NCBI RefSeq assembly: GCF_000733295.1
Contig: NZ_JPMI01000017.1
Span: 1-64,000 of the forward strand
DNA from: Archangium violaceum Cb vi76
GTDB lineage: Bacteria; Myxococcota; Myxococcia; Myxococcales; Myxococcaceae
Length of the DNA stretch: 64,000 bases
Direction: 5' to 3'
Positions within the stretch are counted from its first letter, which is position 1; each line of letters starts with the position of its first letter. The translations under genes and the position numbers were made by a program. This document shows positions 49,491 to 60,500 of the stretch, piece by piece. Under the pieces are notes generated by a model. The model searched no databases, was not told the DNA's origin, and saw only the letters and a program-made list of their open reading frames with translations.

Positions 49491-49769
49491 ATGCGGAAGC
49501 TCCTGATGCTGTGCGTGGTACTCGCGGTGAGCCCGGCTGTTGCCCAGGACGAGGGAGAGAGCGCGCCTCGCCGGGAGGCGGGTGGGGGTGGCAAGGCCCA
49601 GAAGGGCGGCTCCCAGAGCATCGACTTCGAGGACGACACCATCGAGGGTGACCTCACCAAGCCCGACGGCGAGTACGTCGAGGCGCGCAGCAAGGTCCAG
49701 CACTCCAACCTGATCCGCATCCGCGAGGACTTCGAGGACAAGGTGATGCAGTCGGTGGGTGAGCTGTAG
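49491..49769 (+). CDS. gltF: Small periplasmic gliding protein GltF
   Basis: 92 residues from ATG 49491, with a signal peptide (RKLLMLCVVLAVSPAVAQ). The mature part has a Gly/Lys/Arg linker and a charged helix at the end (KVQHSNLIRIREDFEDKVMQSVGEL). The size and place between gltE and gltG match the small gltF of M. xanthus. A longer reading from upstream is a shadow. The next gene begins after 69 bp. Confidence 0.7.
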   Translation: MRKLLMLCVVLAVSPAVAQDEGESAPRREAGGGGKAQKGGSQSIDFEDDTIEGDLTKPDGEYVEARSKVQHSNLIRIREDFEDKVMQSVGEL

Positions 49770-49838
49770 AAAAAAGCCGGGAACCCGCCACCGCACGCGT
49801 TGTCCTAGAGATCGCCGAAAGCCAACTGGGGAATTTCC

Positions 49839-51758
49839 ATGCCCGTCCCTCTGACACTCAAGGTCTTCAAGGGTGAGACACTCGTCACCGCGAAGGACTT
49901 CGAGCGTGACATCATCAAGATCGGCCGTCTCGCCTCCGCACACCTGTGCCTGGAGGACGAGAAGGTCAGCCGCATCCACTCCGTCATCGAGGTAGCCGCC
50001 GACGGCAGCCTGTCGATCATCGACATGGGCAGCGTCGAGGGCACCTACGTCAACGGCAAGCGCGTCAACAAGGGTCAGCTGGCCTTCGGTGATGAGATCA
50101 AGGTCGGTGGCACCACCATCCGCCTGGAGAATCCCGCCGCCGTGGCCGCGGTGAACCTGGCGACCGCCGCGGCGAGCACCCCGCCAGCGACGGCTCCAGT
50201 GGCCCCTGTCGCCGAGACCCCGCTGGCCGTGGGCCTGTCCCAGGCGGCGGTGTCCCCGGCCGCCGCGGCCGCCGTGACGCCCGCCCCCGTGCCGGTGGTG
50301 GTGCAGCAGCCGGTGGCCGCTCCCGCTCCGAAGGCCGCCGCGCAGCCGGTGGCGGCTCCCGTGGAGCATGCTCCCGCCGAGCCCGCTCCGCGCGTGCGCC
50401 GGGCCATCCGCAAGGGCAATGGTCCGCTCGGCCTGGGCCTCCACTTCATGTGGGGCGACCAGCGCGTGGGCGACTTCTTCCTCGCCGCGGGCCAGAAGCG
50501 CTCCTTCACCGTCGGCACCGCCAAGGGCGTCGACTTCATCATGGGTGACGCCAAGCTGGGCGGCGAGCGCTTCGAGGTGGTGCGCACCGACGGCCAGGGC
50601 TTCACCGTGCTCTTCACCGGCAAGATGAAGGGCGAGCTCACCCGCAAGGGCGAGAGCACGGACCTCAAGGCCGTCATCGAGTCCGGCAAGGCCACCCACG
50701 AGGGCGAGGCCTACGCGCTCACCCTCAAGGAGGATGACTTCCTCTGGGTGGACCTGGGCGGCGTGACGCTGGAGGTCGCCCACGAGTCCGCTCCCAAGCG
50801 CGCCATCGCGGCGCTGGGCGAGTCGATGGACTTCACCGTCATCAACATCTTCCTGGTGACGTTCTTCCTCGGCGCCATGTTCGTCATCGCCGCGGCCAAC
50901 CACGCCGCGGCCGGTGACGAGTACGCGGACGAGCTGGCGGGCAACAACTCGCGCCTGGCCAAGCTCATCGTCAAGCCGCCCGAGACGCAGAAGAACAAGT
51001 TCCTCGAGAAGCTCAACCAGCAGAAGGCGGAGAAGCAGGCCGAGAAGGCCAAGGCGAAGAAGGACGACGGGGCCAAGAAGGAGGTCGTCAAGCAGACCAA
51101 CCAGCCCTCGGCCCCCGCCAAGTCCGACAAGAAGGCGGCGGCCAAGAACATGGCGGCCAAGATCTTCGGCGGCAAGGGCGGCGCCTCCAGCCTCTTCGGC
51201 GGTGGTGGCCTCGGCGGTGACCTGAAGAGCGCCATGGGTGGCCTCGTTGGCAAGGGCAGCATGGTGGGCGGCCTCGGTGGCCTCGGTCTGAAGGGCGGCG
51301 GTGGCGGTGGCGGTGGCGGTGGTAGCGTCATCGGCATCGGCGCGGTCGGCACCAAGGGCCGCGGCGGCGGCATGGGTGGCTACGGCTCCGGCGTGGGCGG
51401 CCTGGGTGGCAAGCAGAGCGTGGACGTGGGCATCGCGGCCGAGGACGCCACGGTGAGCGGCTCGCTCGACAAGGAGCTCATCCGTCAGGTCATCCAGCGC
51501 AACAAGTCGCAGATCAAGTACTGCTACGAGAGCCTGCTCAACCGCTACCCGAAGCTGGGCGGCAAGGTGTCCGTCCGCTTCATCATCGCCTCCGAGGGCA
51601 ACGTCATCAGCTCCTCCGTGGCCCAGTCCACCGCGGGCAACTCCGAGCTGGAGCAGTGCGTGGCCGGCCGCGTCCGCACCTGGTCCTTCCCCAAGCCCAA
51701 GGGCGGCGGCTCGGTGACCGTCACCTACCCGTTCATCTTCAAGGCGGCCGGCGAGTAG
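49839..51758 (+). CDS. gltG: Inner-membrane gliding protein GltG: FHA, TM, TonB-like C-terminus (PglI type)
   Basis: 639 residues. N-terminal FHA domain (about 1-100) with IIKIGR, VSRIHS, GTYVNG and an ending IRL. Then an Ala/Pro linker, a second beta domain (about 180-310), and one transmembrane helix (about 331-353, FTVINIFLVTFFLGAMFVIAAA). A Lys-rich coiled coil, a Gly-rich run and the AgmX/PglI-type C-terminal domain (about 541-639: SGSLDKELIRQVIQRNKSQIKYCYE ... SVRFIIASEGNV ... WSFPKPKGGGSVTVTYPF) follow. The FHA side is cytoplasmic and should read phospho-Thr; the C-terminus reaches into the periplasm like TonB. A strong terminator follows. Confidence 0.92.
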   Translation: MPVPLTLKVFKGETLVTAKDFERDIIKIGRLASAHLCLEDEKVSRIHSVIEVAADGSLSIIDMGSVEGTYVNGKRVNKGQLAFGDEIKVGGTTIRLENPAAVAAVNLATAAASTPPATAPVAPVAETPLAVGLSQAAVSPAAAAAVTPAPVPVVVQQPVAAPAPKAAAQPVAAPVEHAPAEPAPRVRRAIRKGNGPLGLGLHFMWGDQRVGDFFLAAGQKRSFTVGTAKGVDFIMGDAKLGGERFEVVRTDGQGFTVLFTGKMKGELTRKGESTDLKAVIESGKATHEGEAYALTLKEDDFLWVDLGGVTLEVAHESAPKRAIAALGESMDFTVINIFLVTFFLGAMFVIAAANHAAAGDEYADELAGNNSRLAKLIVKPPETQKNKFLEKLNQQKAEKQAEKAKAKKDDGAKKEVVKQTNQPSAPAKSDKKAAAKNMAAKIFGGKGGASSLFGGGGLGGDLKSAMGGLVGKGSMVGGLGGLGLKGGGGGGGGGGSVIGIGAVGTKGRGGGMGGYGSGVGGLGGKQSVDVGIAAEDATVSGSLDKELIRQVIQRNKSQIKYCYESLLNRYPKLGGKVSVRFIIASEGNVISSSVAQSTAGNSELEQCVAGRVRTWSFPKPKGGGSVTVTYPFIFKAAGE

Positions 51759-51782
51759 CCTCCGCTGAGCAGTGAAAACATC

Positions 51783-51826
51783 CAGGTGGGCGGTTCCGCC
51801 ACGGCGGGGCCGCCCACCTGCTTTTT
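51783..51826 (+). terminator. Rho-independent terminator after gltG
   Basis: CAGGTGGGCGG (51783-51793) pairs with CCGCCCACCTG (51810-51820), followed by C and TTTTT (51822-51826). This is the clearest intrinsic terminator in the window and it lies inside the glt cluster, between gltG and gltH. Confidence 0.88.
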
Positions 51827-51869
51827 GGCACTGGCGTCCAGGCGCTGCTGGGCTAACGTCCGCCCCCGC

Positions 51870-52484
51870 ATGAAAGCCTTCCGCCCCTTCGTCGTTTGCG
51901 CCGCACTGACCCTCCCCGCGCTCGCGCATGCGCAGGCCGCTGGTGACAGGCCAGCCGAGTCCTTCGAGGAGATCGAGCGCGGCATCTACTTCTCGGTGTT
52001 CGGTGGCCCGTTCTTCATCGTCAATCCGCCGTCCACCTCGGGCCCGCGGCCCTTCTCTCCCGGGCTGACGGCCCAGTTGGAGGTGGGCGTGGACATTGGC
52101 GAGCGCCTGTCACTGGGCGTCTTCGTGATGGGTGCCTCCAACCGGGCGGGCTCGGAGTACGTGGGCAACTCGGGAGGCGCTGCCTCAGGTGACTTCTCCA
52201 TGCTGGTGCCCGGCGCGGTGGCGCGCTTCCACCTGGTGGGTCTGGCCGATGCCCAGGAGGTCCAGCGTACGTGGATCTACGTCCGCGGCGGCGCCGGGTA
52301 CGCCCTGTTCAGGCCGCAGCAACTCCTGCCGGACCCCGACATTCTGGTATTCGCCGGACCGGGACTGGAGTACTACACACGCCTTCGCCACTTCTCGGTA
52401 GGTATCGAGGTGACGGGCAGCTTCTTCGTCAGGTCTCAGTCATTCGGGTTCGCGGTGACGCCGAACCTTCGCTACGCGTTTTAG
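51870..52484 (+). CDS. gltH: Outer-membrane beta-barrel-like gliding protein GltH
   Basis: 204 residues from ATG 51870 with a signal peptide (AFRPFVVCAALTLPALAHAQ). The mature protein is a string of amphipathic beta strands (GIYFSVFGGPFFIV, LTAQLEVGVDIGERLSLGVFVMG, YVRGGAGYALFR, SVGIEVTGSFFV) and ends in an aromatic residue (LRYAF), typical of barrel insertion. Position after gltG matches gltH of M. xanthus. It starts 44 bp after the terminator T-run. Confidence 0.75.
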   Translation: MKAFRPFVVCAALTLPALAHAQAAGDRPAESFEEIERGIYFSVFGGPFFIVNPPSTSGPRPFSPGLTAQLEVGVDIGERLSLGVFVMGASNRAGSEYVGNSGGAASGDFSMLVPGAVARFHLVGLADAQEVQRTWIYVRGGAGYALFRPQQLLPDPDILVFAGPGLEYYTRLRHFSVGIEVTGSFFVRSQSFGFAVTPNLRYAF

Positions 52485-52496
52485 CGGGAGAAACAC

Positions 52497-54428
52497 GTGC
52501 CTCAGGAGAATGGAAGCGGTGGACCGCGCGGTGGGCGTGGACCGGGCGGTGGGCCCGGCCAGGGGCCGCGCCGTGAGGGTCCGGGTGGTGGTTTCGGTGG
52601 TCGTGACGGGGGTTTCGGGGGTCGCGACGGAGGCCGCGGCGGCCGGGGCGATGGTCCCCGGGGTCGCGGGCGCGATCGTGCGGAAGGCCCCATCGGTCCG
52701 GGCCAGCGCGTCATCGCTGATTTGAGCACCCTGGAGAAGGCGCTGGGCAAGAGCGATTTCGCCGCCCAGAAGTCGCCGCTCGAGTCGATCGTCCGCTCGC
52801 TGCGCACCATGCGGGTGAAGTCGCTCGAGGAGCTGGATCTCAACGTGCGTGGCCGGCTCATCACCACGCTGCTGCGCGTGCAGCGCCAGACGCGGCCGCC
52901 CCAGCCCGAGAGCCCGGCGGCGGGTGAGTCCGGAGCCGCTCCGGCCGCTCCCGAGGCGAGCGCCGAGGCCACTCCGGCTCCCGCGGAGGCCACCGGGGGT
53001 GAGGCTGCTGCTCCGGCGGAGGGCGCTGCCGCTCCCGCGGAGGCCGCCGCCACGCCCGCGGCTCCCGCCGCGGATCCGGTGAAGGAGAAGTTCCAGGCCT
53101 ACGTGGACGTCATGTACCTGGTGGGCCGTGCCTGGCGCGCCGCTGGAGATCCGGAGCGCGCCTCGGCGGCCTTCGCGCTGAGCGGCCGCGAGCCGCAGCC
53201 CGAGCGCGAGGAGCCCGCCGCCGCCCGTCCTCCCGCCGGAGAGCGCCGCGAGGGTGAGCGCGGTGAGCGTCGGGAACGGGGTGAGCGGGGTGAGCGCCGC
53301 GAGGGACGTGAGCGTGGCGAGCGTCGTGAGGGACGTGAGGGCGAGCGCCGGGAGCGTGGCGAGCGTCGTGAGCGTCCCGAGGGCGAGCGCCGGGAGCGTG
53401 GCGAGCGCGAGCGCCGGCAGCCGCTGCCCGAGCTGACGGGTGACTGGTCGGAGCAGGCGAAGCAGCTCGAGGGCATGGGCCGTACCCGCGACGCGGCGCG
53501 CATGCACGAGCGCAACAACTCCTTCACCGAGGCCATCCGGCTCTTCGAGGCCGGTGGCGACGTGAAGAGCGCCCTGCGCAGCGCGCTGGCGGGCAAGGAC
53601 AACGATGCTGCCCGCCGCCTCATGGGGACGATCCCCGCCGAGCAGGTGCCCCAGGTGCTCGAGAAGGCGGGTGCCTACGAGCTGCTGATGGAGATCTACA
53701 TCGGCAAGGGTGACTTCGAGAACGTCGCCCGGCTGTACGAGCGGGCCCGTCAGTTCGATCAGGCGGCGCTCGCCTACGAGCGTGCCGGGAAGCTGGCGCT
53801 GGCGCGCAAGGCGTACGAGCGCACCCGCGACTTCGCGGCGGCCAACCGCGTCCGGGACCTGGAGGTGAAGGCCCTGGTCGAGCGCGGGGATCGGCTCGGT
53901 GCGGCCACCCTGCTGGTGAACGCCGGCCGTGGCAAGGAGGCCGTGGAGGTGCTCGGGACGCTGCCGCCTCCCAAGGCCTTCCACTTCCTCAACCGGCTGA
54001 AGCTGGCGGACGAGGCCAAGGCCCTGGCGCAGAAGGAGCTCGCCCGCGCCGAGGCGGAGAACAAGCCCGCCGGCCGCGCCCGGTGGCTGGAGCTGCTCGG
54101 GGAGTCCGCCACCGCGGCGGCGCTCTACGAGGAGATCGGCCGCAAGGAGAAGGCCATGGTGCTCTACGAGCAGATTGGCCACCTGCCCAAGGCCGCCGCC
54201 CTGGCCGAGGAACTCCAGCTGAGGGACAAGGCGACCGAGTTGTTCACCAGGCTCGGTGACAACGAGGGCGTGCAGCGTGCCCAGACCCTGCCCGCCACTC
54301 CGCCGCCCAAGCGGCCCGCGGATGCCGCCGCGGCCGCCGAAGAGGCCGAAGAGACTGGCTCCGAGGGCGCGAAGGGCTCCGAGGGGAGCTCGTCCGCTCC
54401 GGCTGCAAACGAGCAAGAAAGCCAATAA
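52497..54428 (+). CDS. glt-cluster TPR protein with RGG-like and Arg/Glu repeat regions, 643 aa
   Basis: GTG start at 52497, 12 bp after gltH, with GGGAG in front. Residues 1-70 are Gly/Arg/Pro-rich with repeated FGGRDGG and RGRGRD (RGG-like). Residues about 85-130 form a short helical domain, then an Ala/Pro linker. Residues about 245-310 are an almost pure Gly-Glu-Arg repeat (GERRE). The C-terminal half is TPR-like (ARMHERNNSFTEAIRLFEAGGD, RLYERARQFDQAALAYERAGKL). No signal peptide, so cytoplasmic. In M. xanthus an extra agn-type gene sits in the same place, but I cannot assign it one-to-one. Its product may be a cytoplasmic partner of the giant TPR protein. Confidence 0.75.
   Translation: MPQENGSGGPRGGRGPGGGPGQGPRREGPGGGFGGRDGGFGGRDGGRGGRGDGPRGRGRDRAEGPIGPGQRVIADLSTLEKALGKSDFAAQKSPLESIVRSLRTMRVKSLEELDLNVRGRLITTLLRVQRQTRPPQPESPAAGESGAAPAAPEASAEATPAPAEATGGEAAAPAEGAAAPAEAAATPAAPAADPVKEKFQAYVDVMYLVGRAWRAAGDPERASAAFALSGREPQPEREEPAAARPPAGERREGERGERRERGERGERREGRERGERREGREGERRERGERRERPEGERRERGERERRQPLPELTGDWSEQAKQLEGMGRTRDAARMHERNNSFTEAIRLFEAGGDVKSALRSALAGKDNDAARRLMGTIPAEQVPQVLEKAGAYELLMEIYIGKGDFENVARLYERARQFDQAALAYERAGKLALARKAYERTRDFAAANRVRDLEVKALVERGDRLGAATLLVNAGRGKEAVEVLGTLPPPKAFHFLNRLKLADEAKALAQKELARAEAENKPAGRARWLELLGESATAAALYEEIGRKEKAMVLYEQIGHLPKAAALAEELQLRDKATELFTRLGDNEGVQRAQTLPATPPPKRPADAAAAAEEAEETGSEGAKGSEGSSSAPAANEQESQ
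53245..53420. repeat. Tandem degenerate GAGCGTCG-type coding repeats (GERRE region)
   Basis: Short imperfect units such as GCGAGCGTCGTGAGGG and GCGAGCGCCGGGAGCGTG recur about every 15-18 bp, encoding Gly-Glu-Arg-Arg-Glu in the 643-aa protein. The whole tract is charged and in frame. Confidence 0.75.
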
Positions 54429-54523
54429 ATCTCGACAGTTGGCGGGATTTACGCGATTGCTGGGGGCGGTGAGCGGGCTGTAGAGTCCGCTCCCGCCCCT
54501 TTCTTTTGCGAGGCCCGCCCTTC

Positions 54524-57500
54524 ATGGATCAGTCGAACCTCCGTCGACCCGCTGAGCGTGTCGCTTCCGACCGGCCCTTCGCCGAGGTCGAGGCTTCACT
54601 CGAGAAGGCTGGCCGCGTCGAGGACCTCATCCGTCTCTACGAGGGACGCGCACGAGAGACTCCGAACGCCGAGGCGGTTCGGGTGCTGGTGCGCGCCGGA
54701 CAGCTTGCCTACGAGCGGCTGCGCAACCCTGGCCGCTCCGAGGAGTTGCTGCGGCGCGCGCTGCTGATCGCCGAGGACCCGCGGCCGGTGCTGCGCGGGC
54801 TGAAGACCGTCTACGAGGCGCGCCAGGACATGGTCGGGCTCGTGGACGTGCTGGAGCGGCTCGGCGGCCTGAGCCACGGTGACGAGGCCGCGGCCTTCTT
54901 CATGAAGGCGGCCAACCTCCACGAGCAGAAGCTGTTCCGGAGGGATCGCGCGGTGCTGTGCCTGCAGCGGGCCGCGCGTGCGAAGCCGGAGCGCGCCACC
55001 TTCAAGCGCGCCCGTCAGCTCCTGATGTCCGAGGAGCGCTTCCAGCCCGTCTTCGAGTCGCTGGAGCGGGAGCGTGGTGCGCTCGGTGGCGAGGGCATGG
55101 TGGAGGAGTACGCCGCCTTCGCCGAGCGGCTGGTGGAGGATCCCACCGAGCACGTGCTCGCGCAGCAGGCGCTGGCCGTCGTGCGGGAGCTGGAGCCACA
55201 GAATGCCCGGGCGGAGAAGGCCACGCAGACGTTGCAGCGCTTCGAGCAGGCGTGGCGCGAGCGCGCGCGCATGCTGCGCGGCATGTCCCTGGAGGAGCGC
55301 GATCGCAAGAGCGCGGCGCGGCTGTCCCTCCTGGTGGCCAAGCTGCATGCCTGGTACGAGCCGGCCGCCGCGGACAAGGTGAAGGAGGCGCTGGACCGCT
55401 GCTTCCTGCTGTGGCCCGGCATGCCCGAGGCCCTCAACCTCATCGAGCGCGTGGCCGAGCGCAACGGTGACTTCGGGCCGGCGCAGAGCTGGTTCGAGAC
55501 GATGGCGGGCGAGGCGCGCGAGCGCAACGCCCAGGTGGACCTGTGGCTGCGGCTGGGCACGCTGCGCCTCACCCGGCTCAACGACGTGGCCGGGGCGCTC
55601 GCCGCCTTCGAGAAGGCCACCAGCGTGGATCCGGCGCGCGCGGACGTGGCGAGCCTCGGCGCTGAGTTGATGCTCGAGCAGGGCCGGGCGGCGGATGCCC
55701 TCGCCCTGCTGGAGCGCTACCTCGGCACGGTGAAGGATCGCGTGACGCAGGTGGCCCTGCGGCTGCGGTTGGCGGACCTCTGCCTGCATCAGAAGGATGG
55801 AGACGCGGCGCGCGCGCACCTCGAGGCCGCGCTCAAGCTGGACCCGGCCAACGCGCTCGCGGCCTTCCAGCTGGCCCGTCTCCTGGCGGAGGAAGAGAAC
55901 TTCGAGGCGATGGAGCCGCTGCTGGATCTGGCGCTGCTCGCTCCCCGTCCGCGCGCCGAGCGCGTGGCCTTCTGCGAGGGACTCGCGCTCCTCTACGAGG
56001 AGGCGGACAACGCGCGCGGTGCCTTCGAGGTGCTCGCCCGGGCCCTGGCACTGGAGCCCGGCCGTCCCATGCTGCTGGACTCCGTGATGGAGCAGGCGGG
56101 CAAGGCCCACGCGGAGCCCGCGCTGGCGGTGGCGCTGCGCCGGGCGGCCGTGGTCGCGCCTCCCGAGTCGGCCCTCTCGCTCTGGCGGCACCTCGCGCAG
56201 CTGCTCCAGGGCACGCTGGCGGATCCAGCGGGGGCCGAGGCGGCCTGGCGGGAGGTGCTCGCGCGTGCTCCGGGCGACAACGCCGCGCAGGAAGCGGTGA
56301 AGGCGCTCCGGGCCGCCGCCGCGCTCGCGGATGACCCGAAGGCACGTCTGGAGGCGGAGATCTCCCGGCGCGAGGCCACCGGCGTGGCTCCGTCCGAGCT
56401 GGAGCCGATGGTGCGCGAGCTGGTGAAGCTCTCTCCGGAGGATCCGGGCCCCGTGCGGCGCCTGCAGGCGGTGTGTGTCGCGCTGTCGAAGTTCGAGGAG
56501 GCCGCGGCGCTGGCCGGCAAGCTGGCGAAGCTGGCCGAGACGCAGGTGGAGCGCAGCGACTGGGCGGCTCGCCAGGCCCGTCTGTACGCCGAGCGCCTGA
56601 ACCGTCCGCAGGACGCGGTGGGCATCTTCCTCCAGCTGCTCGCGGAGAACGTCGCCACGGGCGTGGTGCTGGGCGGGCTCGAGCGGCTCTCGGCGGCCGG
56701 TGTGCGCACGGCGGAGATCTCCGAGGCGCTGGCCGGCCACTACGGCCGCGCGGGCGACCACCAGCGTCAGGTGTCCGCACTGCTGCAGCAGCTCGAGGCC
56801 ACGAAGGATGTGGCGCTGCGGCAGCGGCTGGCCGGCCAGATCGCCAACATCCAGGAGAAGCAGCTGGCCGATGGCCGGGCCGCCTTCGACCTGCGCGTGA
56901 AGGCCCTGCGCGAGGCTCCCGCGGACGAGGTGAACCGCGCGGAGGCGTCGCGTCTGGCGCATGACCTGTCCTCCCACGCCGAGCTGGTGCGCGTGCTGCG
57001 GGCGCTGGCCACCGAGGCGGAGGCGCCCGCGCTCGCGGTGCAGCTGCTCTCCGAGGCGGCGACGCTGGCCGAGCAGTCCGGAGCGCTCCCGGAGGCCATC
57101 GGCTCTCTGGAGACGGCGCTGCAGCGGCAGCCCGAGTCTCCCGACGTGCTCGGCCGGCTGATCACCCTGTACGGCAAGGCGGGGCGCGCGGCGGACGCGG
57201 ATGCCCTGCTGCGCAAGCGGATCGCCACGGCCACGAAGGCGGAGAAGATCGAGTTGCAGATGCAGCTCGTGGAGCTCAACGCCGGGCTGGGCCGGCCGCA
57301 GCAGGCCGCCGAGGCCCTCCAGGCCGCCATCCACTCCGGCGCGGACGAGGTGCGTCACCTGCCTCGCCTGGCCGAGCTGTACGAGAAGGCCGGACGCAAC
57401 CGGGAGCTGGGCGAGGTGCTCGCGCGGCAGATCGCGCTCGCGGAGGACGCGGGTGACCTGGATCGCGTGGCGCGCCTGACGCTCAAGCGCTCGCAGGTGC

Positions 57501-60500
57501 TGCAGGACTCGTCGGGCGACCGCACCGACGTGGTGCGCAGCTTCGCGGACATCCTCCGCCAGCGCCCCTCCGACGTGGACGCCCGTGCCGCGCTCGAGGG
57601 GATGCTCGGCTCCGGCAACGCCCGCGAGGAGGCGGCGCGTGCCCTCATTCCCGCCTACGAGGCCACGAAGGACCACCGCAAGCTGGTGGCCGCGCTGGAC
57701 GTGCTCGCCGAGGTGGCGCGGGATGATGCGTCCCGGGTGCTGGTGCTCCGTCAGGCCGCGCAGGTGCACCTGACGCAGCTGCGCCAGCCGGAACTGGCCT
57801 TCGCCTCGCTCGCCCGGGCCCTGCGCCTGGCGCCGGGGGACATGCCCCTGCGCGCCGCCGCTCGCCAGGCCGCCGAGGACGCGGACTCGCTGGACGCCTA
57901 CGCGGAAATCATCATCGAGCTGACGGAGGAGGGCAGCGTGGGTCCCGCCCGGGCGGGGCTGCTGCGCGAGCTGGCCGAGGTCCAGGAGAAGAAGCTCGAC
58001 GATCGCGACGCCGCGCTGAAGTCGCTCCGGGCCCTGCTGGCGCTGGAGCCGGGCAATCTCGACTGCTTGCGCTCGTTGCAGCGCCTGCACCGCGCGGGTG
58101 AGGAGTGGGCCGCGCTCGCCGAGGTGCTGGAGAAGCTCGCCGCCGCCGCGCCCGAGGTGGCCGAGCAGCTCGCGTACCTGCGCGAGGCCGCCCTGCTGCA
58201 CGAGTCGAAGCTGAGCGACAAGGAGAGCGCCGCCGCCGCCTGGCGCGCCATCGCCGAGCGGGATCCGCTCCAGCGCGAGGCCGCCGTGGCGCTGGACCGG
58301 CTCTACGCGGAGCCGGGCCGTGAGAAGGATCTGGCGTGGGCGCTCGGCCTGCGGCGCACGCAGGAGGGACAGAGCCCGCAGGGCCGCGAGGTCTCCTTCC
58401 GCCTCGCCGAGTTGAAGCGCACGCGGCTGGATGACCCCAACGGCGCGCTCCAGCTCTACCAGGGCATCCTCTCCGAGGATCCGGGCCACCCCGGTGCCCG
58501 TTCCGCGCTCGAGGAGTGGGTGAAGGCCGCCGTGCCGATGAGCGCGGGGGCGCTGGAGGTGCTCGATCCCGTGCTCGCGCGGCTGGGCGATCACCAGCGC
58601 CGCGTGGCCCTGCGCGAGGCGCGCATGGCCTCCGCCCTCAGCGCGGAGAAGGTGCAGCTCGCCGCGGACATCCGCCGCATCTACGAGCAGGACATGCAGC
58701 AGCCGTCGCTCGCCTTCATGGCGGCGGTGAAGGCCTTCTCCCAGGGCCTGGATCGCGAGGGCCAGCAGCCGGAGCTGGAGCGGCTCGCGCGCGAGACGGG
58801 CTCCTTCGAGATGCTCGCCGAGCTGTACGAAGAGGCCGCCCTGGATCTGCCCACGGGTGACCCCTCGGGGCTCGGCCTGCTGCGCCGGTCCGCGGAGCTG
58901 CGCGAGCAGCTCGGACAGACGGAGGAGTCCGCCAGCGTCTGGAAGAAGATCCTCCAGGACGCGCCGCAGGATCGGCAGGCGCTCGAGGCCCTCTCGCGGC
59001 TGTACGAGCGGGGACAGAACGCCAAGAGCCTCTCCGAGGTCTACGCCGCCCAGTCGGCGCTGGTGACGGACCCCGAGGCCCGGCGCGCCTTGCTGGTGAA
59101 GTCCGGCGAGGCCTACGCGGCCGCGGGTGATGACGCCAAGGCCATCGAGGCGTGGCGCTCGGCGCTGGCCATCCGCAGGGCGGCCGACGGACTGCTCGCG
59201 CTGGACAAGCTGTTCGCCAAGACGCGGCGCTTCGCGGAGCAGGCGGACGTGTTGGATCTGCTCGCCGAGCAGGCCACGGACGCCGAGTCCCGCCGCGGCT
59301 TCATCCTGCGCCGGGCCCAGTTGTTGGAGAAGGAGGGCAACCACGCCGAGGCGCTGACCGCGTATCGCGACCTGCTGGCGCTGACTCCGGGAGATCCGCA
59401 GTCCGTCGCGGGTCTGGAGCGCATGCTCCAGGTCGATGCGCAGCGGGTGGAGGCGGCGCGGCTGTTGGAGCCCGTCTACCGCGGGCTCAACGACACCCGG
59501 AAGCTGGTGGAGGTGCTGGAGCTGCTCCTGCCCGTCACGTCGCCCGCGCGGAAGCTGGAGCGCATCCAGGAGATCGCCACCCTGCGCGAGGCGCTGGGCC
59601 AGACGTCGCTCGCCTTCGCCGCGCGCCTGCGTGCCTTCAACGAGGCCCCGCAGGGTGACGGCGTGCGTGATGACCTGGAGCGGCTCGCCGCCGACTCCGG
59701 CTCCTTCGAGGAGGTGGCGGCGGCGTACGAGGATCAGCTCGAGCGCGGAGCCACCGAGCCCCTGGCGGGCGACCTGTGGCGGCGGCTCGCGGGCATCTAC
59801 GACGGCCGCCTGAAGCGTTACGACCTGGCGGTGCGTGCGCTGGAGGAGGTCAGCCGGCGGGATCCGCAGAACAAGCAGGTGCTGGAATCCATCGCCCGCG
59901 TGCACCGGCGCACCGGTGCCAACCGCGAGCTGGCGCTGGCCATGCGCCGGCAGGTGGCGGCCGAGCCGTCCGTGCCCGCGCAGGTGAACCTGCTCTTCGA
60001 GCTGGCCCACCTCGCCGAGGAGACGCTCTCCGACAAGGCGCTCGCGGCGCAGACGTACCGGGACGTCCTCGAGCGCCGGCCCGAGGACGCCAACGCGCTC
60101 AAGTTGCTGGGCCGCGTGCTGACGCAGATGGAGCGCTGGCCGGAGCTGGCGCAGCACATCGAGCGGGAGATCCAGCTCGCCGACGCGCGCAAGGCCCAGG
60201 AAGAGGGCAGCGAGCTGCGCGTGCGCCTGGGCCGCCTGAAGGTCAGCCGCCTGGATGATCCGCGCGGGGCGCTGGAGCTGTACCAGGAAGTGCTCCGCCG
60301 CCGCGAGGGACACCCCGGTGCGGTGGGCGCGCTGGAAGAGATGGCGCGCTCGGAGAGCCCGCTGCGTGGCCAGGCGGCACTGGCGCTCGAGCCGGTGTTC
60401 GCGTCGGTGGGTGACCACCTCAAGCAGGTGCAGATGCTGGAGTCGCGCGTCTCCGCCGAGCCGGTGCCCCAGGAGCGCGCGGCGCTGATGCGCCGCATCG

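Noticed and set aside
53245-53420. CRISPR-like short tandem repeats
   Set aside because: Units are adjacent, degenerate and in frame within a coding region; there are no unique spacers.
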